Source: Streptomyces morookaense
GTDB lineage: Bacteria; Actinomycetota; Actinomycetes; Streptomycetales; Streptomycetaceae
DNA: 50,539 nt
Direction of reading: 5' to 3'
Assembly (NCBI RefSeq): GCF_013030945.1
Contig: NZ_JABBXF010000075.1
Coordinates: 1 to 50,539, forward strand
Shown piece by piece: positions 10,406 to 18,620 of the stretch; position 1 is the stretch's first letter; every line of letters starts with the position of its first letter. Below the pieces are notes generated by a model. That model had not been told where the DNA came from and ran no database searches. It saw only the letters and a program-made list of their open reading frames with translations. The translations under genes and the position numbers were made by a program.

Positions 10406-11278
10406 GTGAGCACCGAAGCGGACGCCCCACCCTGCCCGGCGGCACCGATGGGGGCACCCCCAGCGGTAGCCGGGGGAGGTAGCAGGGGGAGCATCCCGCC
10501 GTATCCCGCCCGCCCGCCTCGGCACATCACCGGACGCACCGTCGCGGCGGCCGTCTGCGCGGTGCTCGGCACCGGGCTCATCGCCGGGGCGCTGGCCGGG
10601 AGTTGGCTCGTGGACGGGCCCGACGCACCGTCCGCGACCGAGGCCTCCTACGCGCGCGGCGCCACCCGCTGGCAGGAGGTGCCCGTCGACCGGCTCTTCC
10701 CCCCTGCCGTCCACAGCGACGCGGCGGGACCCGGCGGCGCCGCCCGCGACTGGACCCGCCTCGGTGTCGCCCCCGACGGCGACTGCACCGGCGCCTTCGA
10801 CCCGCTGCTGGCCCGGGCCCTTGCCCCGGCCGGCTGCCGGCGCCTGCTGCGCGCCACGTACGCCGACGCCACCTCCACCCGCGTCACCACGGTCGGCCTG
10901 CTGATCACGGACACCGGCCGGGCGGGCATGCGCGCCCTCGACCACCGCTTCTCCGACGAACACCTCGACGAGCGCACCGACCTGATGCCCCGCCCCTACG
11001 CCCCCGCGGGCACCGTCGCCGAGCACTTCGGCGACGCGCAGCGCGCCAGCTGGCGCATCACCGTCCTCACGGATGTCCCGGCCGTGGTCTACGCGGTCAC
11101 GGGCTTCGCGGACGGCCGCACCGGCGTGCCGCCGCAGCCCGCACCCGAGGCCGTCGCCCGCGGTGCCACCACGGTCGCCGCCCAGGCGGGACTCGGCAAC
11201 GACGCGACGGCGCTGGCCGCACAACTGGAGCGCGGCTACCGCGAGGCGGCCCGCACTCCGGACGGGGAGACCCCGTGA
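10406..11278 (+). CDS. Membrane-anchored protein paired with mycosin (290 aa, unknown function)
   Basis: GTG start with GGGGGAG 8 nt upstream. A Pro/Gly/Ala-rich cytoplasmic stretch of about 40 residues is followed by one transmembrane helix (TVAAAVCAVLGTGLIAGALAGSWLV, about residues 45-69) and an extracellular domain of about 220 residues with two cysteines (DGDCTGAF and PAGCRRLL). I do not recognise the extracellular family. It overlaps the mycosin gene by 4 nt (GTGA), so the two are coupled. Oddly, residues about 13-26 (PMGAPPAVAGGGS) are encoded by a copy of an intergenic palindromic repeat at 10441-10480. A role in type VII secretion or cell-surface processing is inferred only from its partner. 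Confidence 0.75.
   Translation: MSTEADAPPCPAAPMGAPPAVAGGGSRGSIPPYPARPPRHITGRTVAAAVCAVLGTGLIAGALAGSWLVDGPDAPSATEASYARGATRWQEVPVDRLFPPAVHSDAAGPGGAARDWTRLGVAPDGDCTGAFDPLLARALAPAGCRRLLRATYADATSTRVTTVGLLITDTGRAGMRALDHRFSDEHLDERTDLMPRPYAPAGTVAEHFGDAQRASWRITVLTDVPAVVYAVTGFADGRTGVPPQPAPEAVARGATTVAAQAGLGNDATALAAQLERGYREAARTPDGETP
10441..10480 (+). repeat. Palindromic repeat of the second type, in frame inside a CDS
   Basis: ACCGATGGGGGCACCCCCAG then CGGTAGCCGGGGGAGG. It is about 85% identical by eye to the reverse complement of the insert that splits the repeat at 50074-50110. It contributes in-frame codons to the membrane protein's N-terminus. Confidence 0.75.
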
Positions 11279-12420
11279 GGACCCGCGCCCTTACCGCCGT
11301 CGCCACCGCGGCCGCGCTCGTCGCACTGTCCGCCGGGCCGGCCGGCGCCGATGCGATACGGGACCAGGAGTGGGCGCTGGACGCCCTGCACGTCCAGGAC
11401 GCCTGGCGGACGACCAAGGGTGCCGGCATCACCGTCGCGGTCCTCGACACCGGAGTCGACGAGGGTCACCCCGACCTGCGCGGCCGGGTGCTGCCCGGCA
11501 AGGACTTCATCGGCTTCGGCGCCGCGCCCGGGGACCGCGCCTGGGCGCGGCACGGCACCGCCATGGCCGGCATCATCGCCGGGCGCGGGCACGGCCAGGA
11601 GGACGGCGACGGCGTCGTGGGCGTCGCGCCCGAGGCCCGGATCCTGCCGGTGCGGGTGATCCTGGAGGACAACGACCCCGCCCGGCCGAAGGCCCGCAGC
11701 TCGCGCGGCGGCGCCCTCGCGGCCGGCATCCGCTGGGCCGCCGACCACGGCGCCGACGTGATCAACCTGTCCCTCGGGGACGACAGCGACACAGCCCACC
11801 CCGAAGCGGGGGAGGACGCGGCGGTCCAGTACGCGCTCGCCAAGGGCGCCGTCGTCGTCGCCTCGGCCGGCAACGGCGGGGAGCACGGCGATCACGTCTC
11901 CTACCCGGCCGCCTACCCCGGCGTCATCGCCGTCACCGCCGTCGACCGCTACGGCAACCGCGCGGCGTTCTCCACCAGCCGGTGGTACGCCGCCGTGAGC
12001 GCGCCCGGCGTCGACGTGGTGATCGCCGACCCCGACCGCCGCTACTACGAGGGCTGGGGCACGAGCGCGGCGTCCGCCTTCGTCTCGGGCTGCGTCGCAC
12101 TGATCCGCGCCGCGCACCCCGGGCTGAGCCCGGTGCAGGTACGTCGCCTGCTGGCGGCTACGGCCCAGGACGCACCGGCAGGGGGCCGCAACGACGGGGT
12201 GGGGGCGGGTCTGGTGGACGCGGCGGCGGCCGTCGCGGATGCGTCACGGCCGGGCCGCGAGGATGTGGTGCCCCGAACGTACGGGGCACGGTACTTCGGG
12301 GCGGGACCCCTGCCCCGTCCGAGCGGTTCCGGCGACAACGGCCCCCGCACGGCGGCGGTCCTCGCCGGCGTGGCCGGGATGTTGCTGCTGGGCGTCGCGT
12401 TCGCACTGCGACGACGGTGA
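11275..12420 (+). CDS. Mycosin-type subtilisin protease (S8A), type VII secretion-associated
   Basis: A 381-aa membrane-tethered serine protease. It has a signal peptide (AVATAAALVALSAGPAGADA) and an S8 catalytic domain with Asp58 (AVLDTGVD), His93 (RHGTAMAGI), oxyanion Asn200 (SAGNGG) and Ser264 (GTSAASAFV). A proline-rich linker and a C-terminal helix AVLAGVAGMLLLGVAFAL end in RRR. This signal-protease-TM layout is that of mycosins (MycP) of ESX systems. The start overlaps the preceding gene's stop. No EccB/C/D/E genes are in the window, so it is either an isolated accessory mycosin or served by a system elsewhere. Confidence 0.92.
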   Translation: MRTRALTAVATAAALVALSAGPAGADAIRDQEWALDALHVQDAWRTTKGAGITVAVLDTGVDEGHPDLRGRVLPGKDFIGFGAAPGDRAWARHGTAMAGIIAGRGHGQEDGDGVVGVAPEARILPVRVILEDNDPARPKARSSRGGALAAGIRWAADHGADVINLSLGDDSDTAHPEAGEDAAVQYALAKGAVVVASAGNGGEHGDHVSYPAAYPGVIAVTAVDRYGNRAAFSTSRWYAAVSAPGVDVVIADPDRRYYEGWGTSAASAFVSGCVALIRAAHPGLSPVQVRRLLAATAQDAPAGGRNDGVGAGLVDAAAAVADASRPGREDVVPRTYGARYFGAGPLPRPSGSGDNGPRTAAVLAGVAGMLLLGVAFALRRR

Positions 12421-12430
12421 CCGCGGTTCC

Positions 12431-12470
12431 GCGCCCCGTCAGGGGCGCGGGGAACTGCGCGGGCAACCAC
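12431..12470 (+). repeat. Streptomyces intergenic palindromic repeat, copy 4
   Basis: GCGCCCCGTCAGGGGCGC hairpin followed by GGGGAACTGCGCGGGCAACC, starting 10 nt after the mycosin stop. It can act as its terminator. Confidence 0.85.
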
Positions 12471-12508
12471 AGATGACCCGCACCGACGAACCGAGGAAGG
12501 CGCCCCGA

Positions 12509-12514
12509 TACGCT
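12509..12514 (+). promoter_or_regulatory. -10 element of a probable leaderless transcript
   Basis: TACGCT (TANNNT) ends 6 nt before GTG at 12521. No Shine-Dalgarno lies between them, so transcription probably starts at the GTG itself. Confidence 0.55.
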
Positions 12515-12520
12515 GGCCCC

Positions 12521-13258
12521 GTGGCCCTCAAGAACATCCCTGACCCCGGTTTCGCCGAAGACGACGGCTCCGCCGACCCCGCTCTCGCGGAGGCCCTGGC
12601 CGCGTGGGCGGCCGACCCCGCCACCGGCGAGCCCCGCGTGCTCGCCGCCCTCCGCGGCGCCCGCCTCCTCGTCCCCGTCGTCGCCGTGCTCGGCGAGGTG
12701 GAGACCGGACCCGACGGGCTCAAGCGCGAGAAGACCAGCGACATGGCCGTCCCCACCCTGCAGGCCCCGGACGGCCGCAAGGCCCTCCCCGCCTTCACCT
12801 CCCTCGAGACGCTGGCCCGCTGGCGGGCCGACGCCCGCCCCGTGGCCGTGCCCCTGCACCAGGCCCTGCAGGCCGCCGCGCACGAGAAGGCGGACACGGT
12901 CGTCCTCGACCTCGCCGGCCCGGTCACGTACCCGCTGACCGGCCAGGCCCTGCTCGCCCTCGCCGAGGGCCGGCAGAGCACCGACCCCCTGGCCGACCCG
13001 GCCGTCGCGGAGGCGCTCCGCGCCGTGCTGGCCGCCGAGCCCGGCGTGCTGCGCGCCCATCTGGCCCCGTCCGCCGAGGCCGACGGCACCCTCGCCCTCG
13101 CCCTGGCCCCGGGCACGGCGCCCGCCGCGACGGTGCCGCGCGTGGCCGAGGCGCTCGCGGCCGACGAGGTGCTGCGCGCCCGCCTGGTGCGAGGCCTGGA
13201 CCTGGCCCTGCTGCCCCCGGAGGCGGCGGTCCCGGGGGAGCCGCTCTTCAGCCGCTGA
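12521..13258 (+). CDS. SseB-domain protein (245 aa)
   Basis: A two-part SseB-family protein. The N-terminal half has RLLVPVVAVLGE followed by DMAVPTLQAPDGRKALPAFTSLETLARW, a strong SseB signature. The C-terminal half is an Ala/Leu-rich alpha/beta domain. GTG at 12521 (VALKNIPDPGF) is chosen because a -10 box lies 6 nt upstream, indicating a leaderless mRNA. ATG at 12473 would add 16 residues but starts inside the repeat's edge without a Shine-Dalgarno. It lies after the mycosin gene. Together with the SseB gene at 215-625 next to a WXG100-like gene, this is the second SseB protein beside type VII-type components. Molecular function unknown. Confidence 0.82.
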   Translation: MALKNIPDPGFAEDDGSADPALAEALAAWAADPATGEPRVLAALRGARLLVPVVAVLGEVETGPDGLKREKTSDMAVPTLQAPDGRKALPAFTSLETLARWRADARPVAVPLHQALQAAAHEKADTVVLDLAGPVTYPLTGQALLALAEGRQSTDPLADPAVAEALRAVLAAEPGVLRAHLAPSAEADGTLALALAPGTAPAATVPRVAEALAADEVLRARLVRGLDLALLPPEAAVPGEPLFSR

Positions 13259-13289
13259 TCGGCTGCTGATCTCCGACAGGCGACCCGGG

Positions 13290-13325
13290 GCGGACCGTCC
13301 GACAATGCGATGAGGGACGGTCCGC
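13290..13325. repeat. 11-bp perfect inverted repeat in the aquaporin leader
   Basis: GCGGACCGTCC (13290-13300) and GGACGGTCCGC (13315-13325) with a 14-nt loop, ending about 10 nt before the GGAGG of the aquaporin gene. It may be an operator or a 5' UTR hairpin. Confidence 0.55.
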
Positions 13326-13343
13326 GAGATCCAGGAGGTCGCC

Positions 13344-14165
13344 ATGGTCGCCCTGAAGCTGGACACCCTGCAGCTGAATCCCGTGAAGACCCGCGCCATC
13401 GCGTCCGAGTTCCTCGGGACCCTGCTGCTGGTCTTCTTCGCCGTGGGCTCCGCCGTCCTGGCGGCCGACTACATCGGGGTGCTGGGCATCTCCCTGGCCT
13501 TCGGCTTCACCCTTCTGGCCCTGGCGTACGCGCTGGGCCCGGTCTCGGGGTGCCACGTCAACCCGGCGGTGACGCTGGGCATGCTGGTGGAGCGGCGCAT
13601 CACGCTCACCACGGCCATCGAGTACTGGATCGCCCAGATCGTGGGCGGCATCGTCGGCGCGGCGATCCTGTTCCTCGTGGCAAAACAGGTGCCGGGGCTG
13701 AAGACCAGCGGCTCGTTCGGCAGCAACGGCTTCGGCGACCGCTCCGCCGTGCACATCAACACGGGCGGCGCGTTCCTCGCGGAGGTCGTCCTGACCTTCC
13801 TGCTGGTCTTCGTCGTGCTCGCGGTGACCCACAAGATCGCCCTGGTGGGCTTCGGCGGCCTGGCCATCGGCCTGGCCCTCGCGGTGATCCACCTGGTCGG
13901 CATCCCGCTGACCGGCACCTCGGTGAACCCGGCGCGCAGCATCGGCCCCGCGCTCTTCGCGGGCGGCGGCGCGCTCTCCCAGCTGTGGATGTTCGTGGTG
14001 GCACCCCTGGTCGGCGCCGTGCTGGCGGGGTACGCCCACCGGCTCACCCATCCGCCGCAGGCACCGGTCCTGGTCGCGGACGAGATCGCCTCGGCCACCT
14101 ACGAAACCCCGCCGGGCCACCTGACGGGCAAGCCGGAGAACCCCCGCCCCGAGAGCGCCCCGTAA
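13344..14165 (+). CDS. Aquaporin (MIP family, AqpZ-like)
   Basis: A 273-aa channel with six hydrophobic helices and both NPA loops: HVNPAVT (Asn73) and SVNPARS (Asn195). The selectivity-filter context HLVGIPLTGTSVNPARS places His183, Thr192 and Arg198 as in E. coli AqpZ. This points to a water-selective rather than glycerol-conducting channel. The C-terminal tail of about 35 polar residues is cytoplasmic. ATG at 13344 has AGGAGG 5 nt upstream. The gene is single-cistron, with an inverted repeat in its leader and a repeat element immediately after its stop. Likely role is osmotic water flux. Confidence 0.92.
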   Translation: MVALKLDTLQLNPVKTRAIASEFLGTLLLVFFAVGSAVLAADYIGVLGISLAFGFTLLALAYALGPVSGCHVNPAVTLGMLVERRITLTTAIEYWIAQIVGGIVGAAILFLVAKQVPGLKTSGSFGSNGFGDRSAVHINTGGAFLAEVVLTFLLVFVVLAVTHKIALVGFGGLAIGLALAVIHLVGIPLTGTSVNPARSIGPALFAGGGALSQLWMFVVAPLVGAVLAGYAHRLTHPPQAPVLVADEIASATYETPPGHLTGKPENPRPESAP

Positions 14166-14169
14166 GGGA

Positions 14170-14222
14170 GGCGCCCCGAAGGGGCGGGGGGAACTGCGCG
14201 ACCAGCCCAATCCGGCCCGCAG
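14170..14222 (+). repeat. Streptomyces intergenic palindromic repeat, copy 5
   Basis: GGCGCCCCGAAGGGGCGG then GGGAACTGCGCGACCAGCCC and a CCGCAG end, immediately after the aquaporin stop. It lies between the aquaporin and the convergent DUF1844 gene and may serve both as terminator. Confidence 0.85.
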
Positions 14223-14232
14223 ACGAAAAGAC

Positions 14233-14595
14233 TCAGGCGTAAACAGGCCCCGTGAACTTCTCCCCAGGCCCCTGCCCCGGCTCGTCGGGCACGACGGACG
14301 CCTCGCGGAACGCCAGCTGCAACGACTTCAGCCCGTCGCGCAGCGGCCCCGCATGGAAGTTGCTGATCTCGGTGGCGCTCGCCGTCACCAGACCGGCCAG
14401 CGCGGTGATCAGCTTCCGCGCCTCGTCCAGGTCCTTGTGCGCCTCGCCCTCCTCGGCGAGGCCCAGGTTGACCGCCGCCGAGCTCATCAGGTGCACCGCC
14501 ACCGTGGTGATCACCTCGACCGCGGGCACCTCCGCGATGTCACGGGTCAGGGAGTCGAAGTCGGGGGTCTCGCCGGCGGGGGTCGCGTCGTTCAT
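14233..14595 (-). CDS. DUF1844 protein
   Basis: A 120-aa acidic, mostly helical cytoplasmic protein with the DUF1844 pattern: FDSLTRDIAEVPAVEVITTVAVHLMSSAAVNLGL, then DLDEARKLITALAGLVTA. Actinobacteria commonly encode it divergently from infC, as here. ATG at 14595 is supported by a TATCGT -10 element 7 nt upstream and no Shine-Dalgarno, so the mRNA is probably leaderless. Function is unknown; conservation beside infC suggests a link to translation or growth, which is inference. Confidence 0.85.
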   Translation of the reverse strand: MNDATPAGETPDFDSLTRDIAEVPAVEVITTVAVHLMSSAAVNLGLAEEGEAHKDLDEARKLITALAGLVTASATEISNFHAGPLRDGLKSLQLAFREASVVPDEPGQGPGEKFTGPVYA

Positions 14596-14602
14596 GCCGC
14601 AC

Positions 14603-14608
14603 ACGATA
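14603..14608 (-). promoter_or_regulatory. -10 element of the leaderless DUF1844 transcript
   Basis: TATCGT on the minus strand, 7 nt before the ATG at 14595. No ribosome-binding site follows. Confidence 0.5.
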
Positions 14609-14638
14609 CGTGCCGTCACCGAATCGGTTCGCCACGGG

Positions 14639-14668
14639 TTGGGCCCTCTGCTCCACAGCTGGTAATGT
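14639..14668 (+). promoter_or_regulatory. Candidate infC promoter
   Basis: TTGGGC (14639-14644) and TAATGT (14663-14668) with an 18-nt spacer. This gives an RNA leader of roughly 285 nt before infC. Confidence 0.5.
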
Positions 14669-14675
14669 GGTCCTT

Positions 14676-14959
14676 CGACCGGCTGGACACGTGCGTGCCC
14701 GGCCCACAAGTGGAGGCTCCGAACTCCCACCTCGCCGACCCCGGGTCGGCAGGTCGTTTCCGGTCAGGCGGTGGCCATCGTTCCGTACGGACGATGGAGC
14801 CGCCCGATGCGCCCCGCGGCTCCCCGTGGCGGTGTTCCGGTTTCTGGAGCCCCGCCTGTGCCGTCCGGGGCATTTTTTGTGCACCGGCGCGGTTGGTCCG
14901 TACGTACAACAGACGCGGCTGTCCGCCGGACGGCCGTGTGGTGCTACCGAGGAGGATCC
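14676..14959 (+). ncRNA. Structured leader of the infC-rpmI-rplT operon, with attenuator
   Basis: About 285 nt of untranslated leader. It contains a hairpin around an inner CCGTACGG palindrome (CCATCGT at 14773, ACGATGG ending 14795). An intrinsic terminator follows: GCCCCG (14849-14854) pairs with CGGGGC (14866-14871), then a six-T run at 14873-14878. A terminator inside the leader of IF3-L35-L20 operons is the hallmark of L20 or attenuation control in other bacteria. The family membership here is inferred. Confidence 0.6.
14849..14878 (+). terminator. Attenuator terminator in the infC leader
   Basis: A 6-bp GC stem with an 11-nt loop, followed by A and TTTTTT. This is the only hairpin with a clear T-tract that I noticed, and it lies 80 nt before the infC start codon. 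Confidence 0.6.
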
Positions 14960-15580
14960 ATCAGCGCCGAGCCCCGCATCAACGACCGGATTCGCGTTCC
15001 CGAGGTGCGACTTGTCGGTCCCAGTGGCGAGCAGGTCGGCATCGTGCCGCTTGCCAAGGCCCTGGAGCTTGCGCAGGAGTACGACCTCGACCTGGTCGAG
15101 GTGGCGGCGAACGCACGCCCGCCGGTCTGCAAGCTCATGGACTACGGGAAGTTCAAGTACGAGTCGGCCATGAAGGCCCGTGAGGCGCGCAAGAACCAGG
15201 CGCACACGGTCATCAAGGAGATGAAGCTCCGGCCGAAGATCGACCCGCACGACTACGACACCAAGAAGGGTCACGTCGTCCGGTTCCTCAAGCAGGGCGA
15301 CAAGGTCAAGATCACGATCATGTTCCGTGGTCGCGAGCAGTCCCGGCCCGAGCTGGGCTACCGACTGCTGCAGCGCCTCGCGGAGGACGTCCAGGACCTG
15401 GGTTTCGTCGAGTCGAACCCCAAGCAGGACGGCCGCAACATGATCATGGTTCTCGGTCCGCACAAGAAGAAGACCGAGGCGATGGCCGAAGCCCGCGAGG
15501 CGCAGGCCGCCCGCAAGGCCGCTCGCGAGGGCGGACCCGCGGACGCTGCGGATGCCGCCGAGGAGCCTGCAGAGGCGTGA
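14960..15580 (+). CDS. infC: Translation initiation factor IF-3 (ATC start)
   Basis: IF-3 binds the 30S subunit and checks start codon and initiator tRNA. The 206-aa product shows the N-terminal domain (EPRINDRIRVPEVRLVGPSG...VCKLMDYGKFKYE), the helical linker, and the C-terminal domain (MKLRPKIDPHDYDTKKGHV...MIMVLGPHK). The start is ATC at 14960, 4 nt after a perfect GAGGAGG. The only upstream GTG in frame (14939) would translate that Shine-Dalgarno as RGGS and has none of its own. Non-AUG starts (AUU, AUC) are known for infC and allow IF-3 to repress itself. The C-terminal Ala/Glu tail is longer than in E. coli. First gene of infC-rpmI-rplT. Confidence 0.93.
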   Translation: MSAEPRINDRIRVPEVRLVGPSGEQVGIVPLAKALELAQEYDLDLVEVAANARPPVCKLMDYGKFKYESAMKAREARKNQAHTVIKEMKLRPKIDPHDYDTKKGHVVRFLKQGDKVKITIMFRGREQSRPELGYRLLQRLAEDVQDLGFVESNPKQDGRNMIMVLGPHKKKTEAMAEAREAQAARKAAREGGPADAADAAEEPAEA

Positions 15581-15703
15581 TCCAGGGGCCTGTGCCCCGG
15601 GTCGCTCCGGGGCGGCTGCCCCGGACAGTAATCGAACACAGCTGACGCTCCCTTGTGCCCGCCCCGGCGGGCCGGAGCGCCACCGACGAGGAGATACGGC
15701 GCG

Positions 15704-15898
15704 ATGCCGAAGAACAAGACGCACTCCGGTGCCAGCAAGCGCTTCAAGATCACTGGCTCCGGCAAGGTCCTGCGCGAGCGCGCCGGCAAGCGCCACCTGC
15801 TCGAGCACAAGTCGTCCAAGCTGACGCGTCGCCTCACCGGCAACGCCGAGATGGCCCCGGGCGACGCCGCGAAGATCAAGAAGCTTCTCGGCAAGTGA
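15704..15898 (+). CDS. rpmI: Ribosomal protein L35
   Basis: A 64-aa basic protein of the 50S subunit: MPKNKTHSGASKRFKITGSG, then HLLEHKSSKLTRRL, a textbook L35. ATG at 15704 with GAGGAG upstream. Second gene of the IF3-L35-L20 operon; no frame anomaly. The 123-nt gap from infC holds no other gene. Confidence 0.97.
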   Translation: MPKNKTHSGASKRFKITGSGKVLRERAGKRHLLEHKSSKLTRRLTGNAEMAPGDAAKIKKLLGK

Positions 15899-15904
15899 CG
15901 CCCT

Positions 15905-15925
15905 GCACCCCGTACCGCGGGGTGC
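15905..15925 (+). repeat. Hairpin between rpmI and rplT
   Basis: GCACCCCG and CGGGGTGC arms (8 bp, perfect, 5-nt loop). There is no T-tract, so it is more likely an mRNA processing or stability hairpin than a terminator. Confidence 0.45.
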
Positions 15926-15999
15926 GCGTCCGACCGGGACCCCATCGATTTCCGGGTCGCGTGAGAATCCACCGCGGCCCCGCTACAAGGAGTTAACAA

Positions 16000-16386
16000 G
16001 TGGCACGCGTCAAGCGGGCAGTCAACGCCCACAAGAAGCGCCGGGCGATCCTCGAGCAGGCCAGCGGCTACCGCGGTCAGCGCTCCCGCCTGTACCGCAA
16101 GGCCAAGGAGCAGGTCACCCACTCCCTGGTCTACAACTACAACGACCGCAAGAAGCGCAAGGGCGACTTCCGTCAGCTGTGGATCCAGCGCATCAACGCC
16201 GCTGCCCGCCAGAACGGCATGACGTACAACCGCCTCATCCAGGGTCTGAAGGCCGCCAACATCGAGGTGGACCGCAAGATCCTGGCCGACCTCGCGGTCA
16301 ACGACGCCAACGCGTTCGCCGCGCTCGTCGAGGCTGCCCAGAAGGCGCTGCCGGCCGACGTGAACGCCCCGAAGGCCGCCGCCTGA
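16000..16386 (+). CDS. rplT: Ribosomal protein L20
   Basis: A 128-aa 50S assembly protein: ARVKRAVNAHKKRRAILEQA, GYRGQRSRLYRKAKEQV, then RRLWIQRINAAAR-type and LADLAVNDANAFAALVE segments. GTG at 16000 preceded by AAGGAG. In many bacteria L20 represses its own operon by binding the leader, so the infC leader upstream is a candidate target. A 15-bp hairpin follows the gene. Confidence 0.97.
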   Translation: MARVKRAVNAHKKRRAILEQASGYRGQRSRLYRKAKEQVTHSLVYNYNDRKKRKGDFRQLWIQRINAAARQNGMTYNRLIQGLKAANIEVDRKILADLAVNDANAFAALVEAAQKALPADVNAPKAAA

Positions 16387-16407
16387 TCCGGCGCCCCACG
16401 GCTTCCG

Positions 16408-16444
16408 AGCGGACCCGCAGGCCCCCGCGGCCTGCGGGTCCGCT
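16408..16444 (+). terminator. Terminator of infC-rpmI-rplT
   Basis: AGCGGACCCGCAGGC pairs perfectly with GCCTGCGGGTCCGCT (15 bp) around a 7-nt loop, 22 nt after the rplT stop. No T-tract, as usual for Streptomyces. Confidence 0.8.
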
Positions 16445-16508
16445 GCCGTCTGTCACCCGGCGCGCGCCCGCGCCCGTACGCCCCACCCAGTGAAGTGAGC
16501 CGCCGCCC

Positions 16509-17363
<855 letters not shown>

Positions 17364-17399
17364 TAGGGTGGCGCTCCTGGGGCTCGGGAGGGGTGTCGG

Positions 17400-18521
17400 G
17401 TGATGAACGTCAGGACGTCCGGGAGCGTGGCCGGGCGCTCGGCGCCCGCGGTCGCCGACGGGCCCCTGCCGCACCCCGACGACCTGCCGGACGGGCTCGT
17501 CGTCGCCGACGAGAGCGGCCTCGTGACCTGCTTCAACGCCGCCGCCGCCCGGATCACCGGCCTCGGCTCCGCCGAGGCGCTCGGCCGGCCGCTGGAGAAG
17601 GCGCTGCCGCTGGAGGACCTGGACGGCCGCCGCTGGTGGGCCCTCACCGACCCGTACGGGGGCCTCGCCATCCGGGCGGGCCAGCCCGAGCGGAATCTGC
17701 TGCTGCCCGGCGGGCGCCAGGTGCTGGTCTCCGCCCGGTACGTGCGGGAGCGGCCGACCGGGCGCGTGGTGCGCGTGGTCGTCCAGCTGCGCGGCACCGA
17801 GGCGCGCCGCCGTACCGAGGCCAGCCACGCCGAGCTGATCGCCACCGTCGCCCACGAGCTGCGCTCGCCGCTGACCTCGGTCAAGGGCTTCACGGCCACG
17901 CTGCTGGCCAAGTGGGAGCGGTTCACCGACGACCAGAAGCGGCTGATGCTGGAGACGGTCGACGCCGACGCGGACCGGGTCACGCGGCTGATCGCCGAGC
18001 TGCTCGACATCTCCCGGATCGACTCGGGGCGGCTGGAGGTGCACCGCCAGCCGGTCGACATGGTCGCCGCCGTGCACCGGCACATCGAGGCGCACACCCG
18101 GGCGGGCCAGCCGCGCGAGCGGTTCGTCGTCAAGGTCGCCGACCAGCCGCTGCCCGCGCTGTGGGCCGATCCGGACAAGGTCGACCAGGTCCTGGGCAAC
18201 CTCCTGGAAAATGCTGTGCGCCACGGCGAGGGAAAGGTGACCATAGAAGTGGCACCGGCTCTGTTGACCGCGCGGAGGGAGGGGACGGCCGTGACGGTGA
18301 GCGACGAGGGCCCCGGCATCCCCGAGGAGTCCATGAAGCGCGTCTTCACCCGTTTCTGGCGCGGCAGCAAGCGCGGCGGCACGGGCCTGGGCCTGTACAT
18401 CGTCAAGGGCATCATCGACGCCCACGGCGGGACGATCACGGTCGGGCGGGCCGCCCGTGGCGGCGCCCTGTTCCGTTTCACCTTGCCCGTGGGCGCCCCG
18501 GCCTTCCTGGACCGGACCTGA
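17400..18521 (+). CDS. Cytoplasmic PAS-containing sensor histidine kinase (orphan)
   Basis: A 373-aa kinase with no transmembrane segment. A PAS domain (LPDGLVVADESGLVTCFNAAAARITG, residues 29-54) is followed by a dimerisation H-box with His152 in VAHELRSPLTSVKGF. The ATP-binding domain carries the N-box NLLENAVRH, DEGPGIPEE, the F-box RVFTRFWRG and GGTGLGLYIVKGI. GTG at 17400 is preceded by GGGAGGGG. No response-regulator gene is adjacent, so the partner is unknown. A soluble PAS kinase between a methyltransferase gene and pheS probably senses an intracellular signal; this is inference. Confidence 0.9.
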   Translation: MMNVRTSGSVAGRSAPAVADGPLPHPDDLPDGLVVADESGLVTCFNAAAARITGLGSAEALGRPLEKALPLEDLDGRRWWALTDPYGGLAIRAGQPERNLLLPGGRQVLVSARYVRERPTGRVVRVVVQLRGTEARRRTEASHAELIATVAHELRSPLTSVKGFTATLLAKWERFTDDQKRLMLETVDADADRVTRLIAELLDISRIDSGRLEVHRQPVDMVAAVHRHIEAHTRAGQPRERFVVKVADQPLPALWADPDKVDQVLGNLLENAVRHGEGKVTIEVAPALLTARREGTAVTVSDEGPGIPEESMKRVFTRFWRGSKRGGTGLGLYIVKGIIDAHGGTITVGRAARGGALFRFTLPVGAPAFLDRT

Positions 18522-18556
18522 GACCGGCCCACGGGCCGCCACCCCTCATGCGCCCC

Positions 18557-18587
18557 TTAGACTCGACCTTTGGCACCTTTGGCACCG
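18557..18587 (+). promoter_or_regulatory. pheS promoter region with direct repeat
   Basis: TAGACT (TANNNT) is a plausible -10. It is followed by two tandem copies of TTTGGCACC. I see no T-box structure or antiterminator between here and the pheS start at 18621. Confidence 0.4.
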
Positions 18588-18620
18588 CCTCTGGACCATT
18601 AATCGGAAGCACGGGAAGAG

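Noticed and set aside
14771..14938. Coding extension upstream of infC (ATG 14771)
   Set aside because: It crosses the leader hairpins and the attenuator terminator and encodes no recognisable sequence.
15905..15925. Transcription terminator between rpmI and rplT
   Set aside because: The hairpin lacks a T-tract and would separate genes that belong to one operon; called a plain hairpin instead.
18557..18620. T-box or Phe leader peptide before pheS
   Set aside because: The leader is about 50 nt, with no specifier loop, no antiterminator and no Phe-rich ORF; only a tandem TTTGGCACC.
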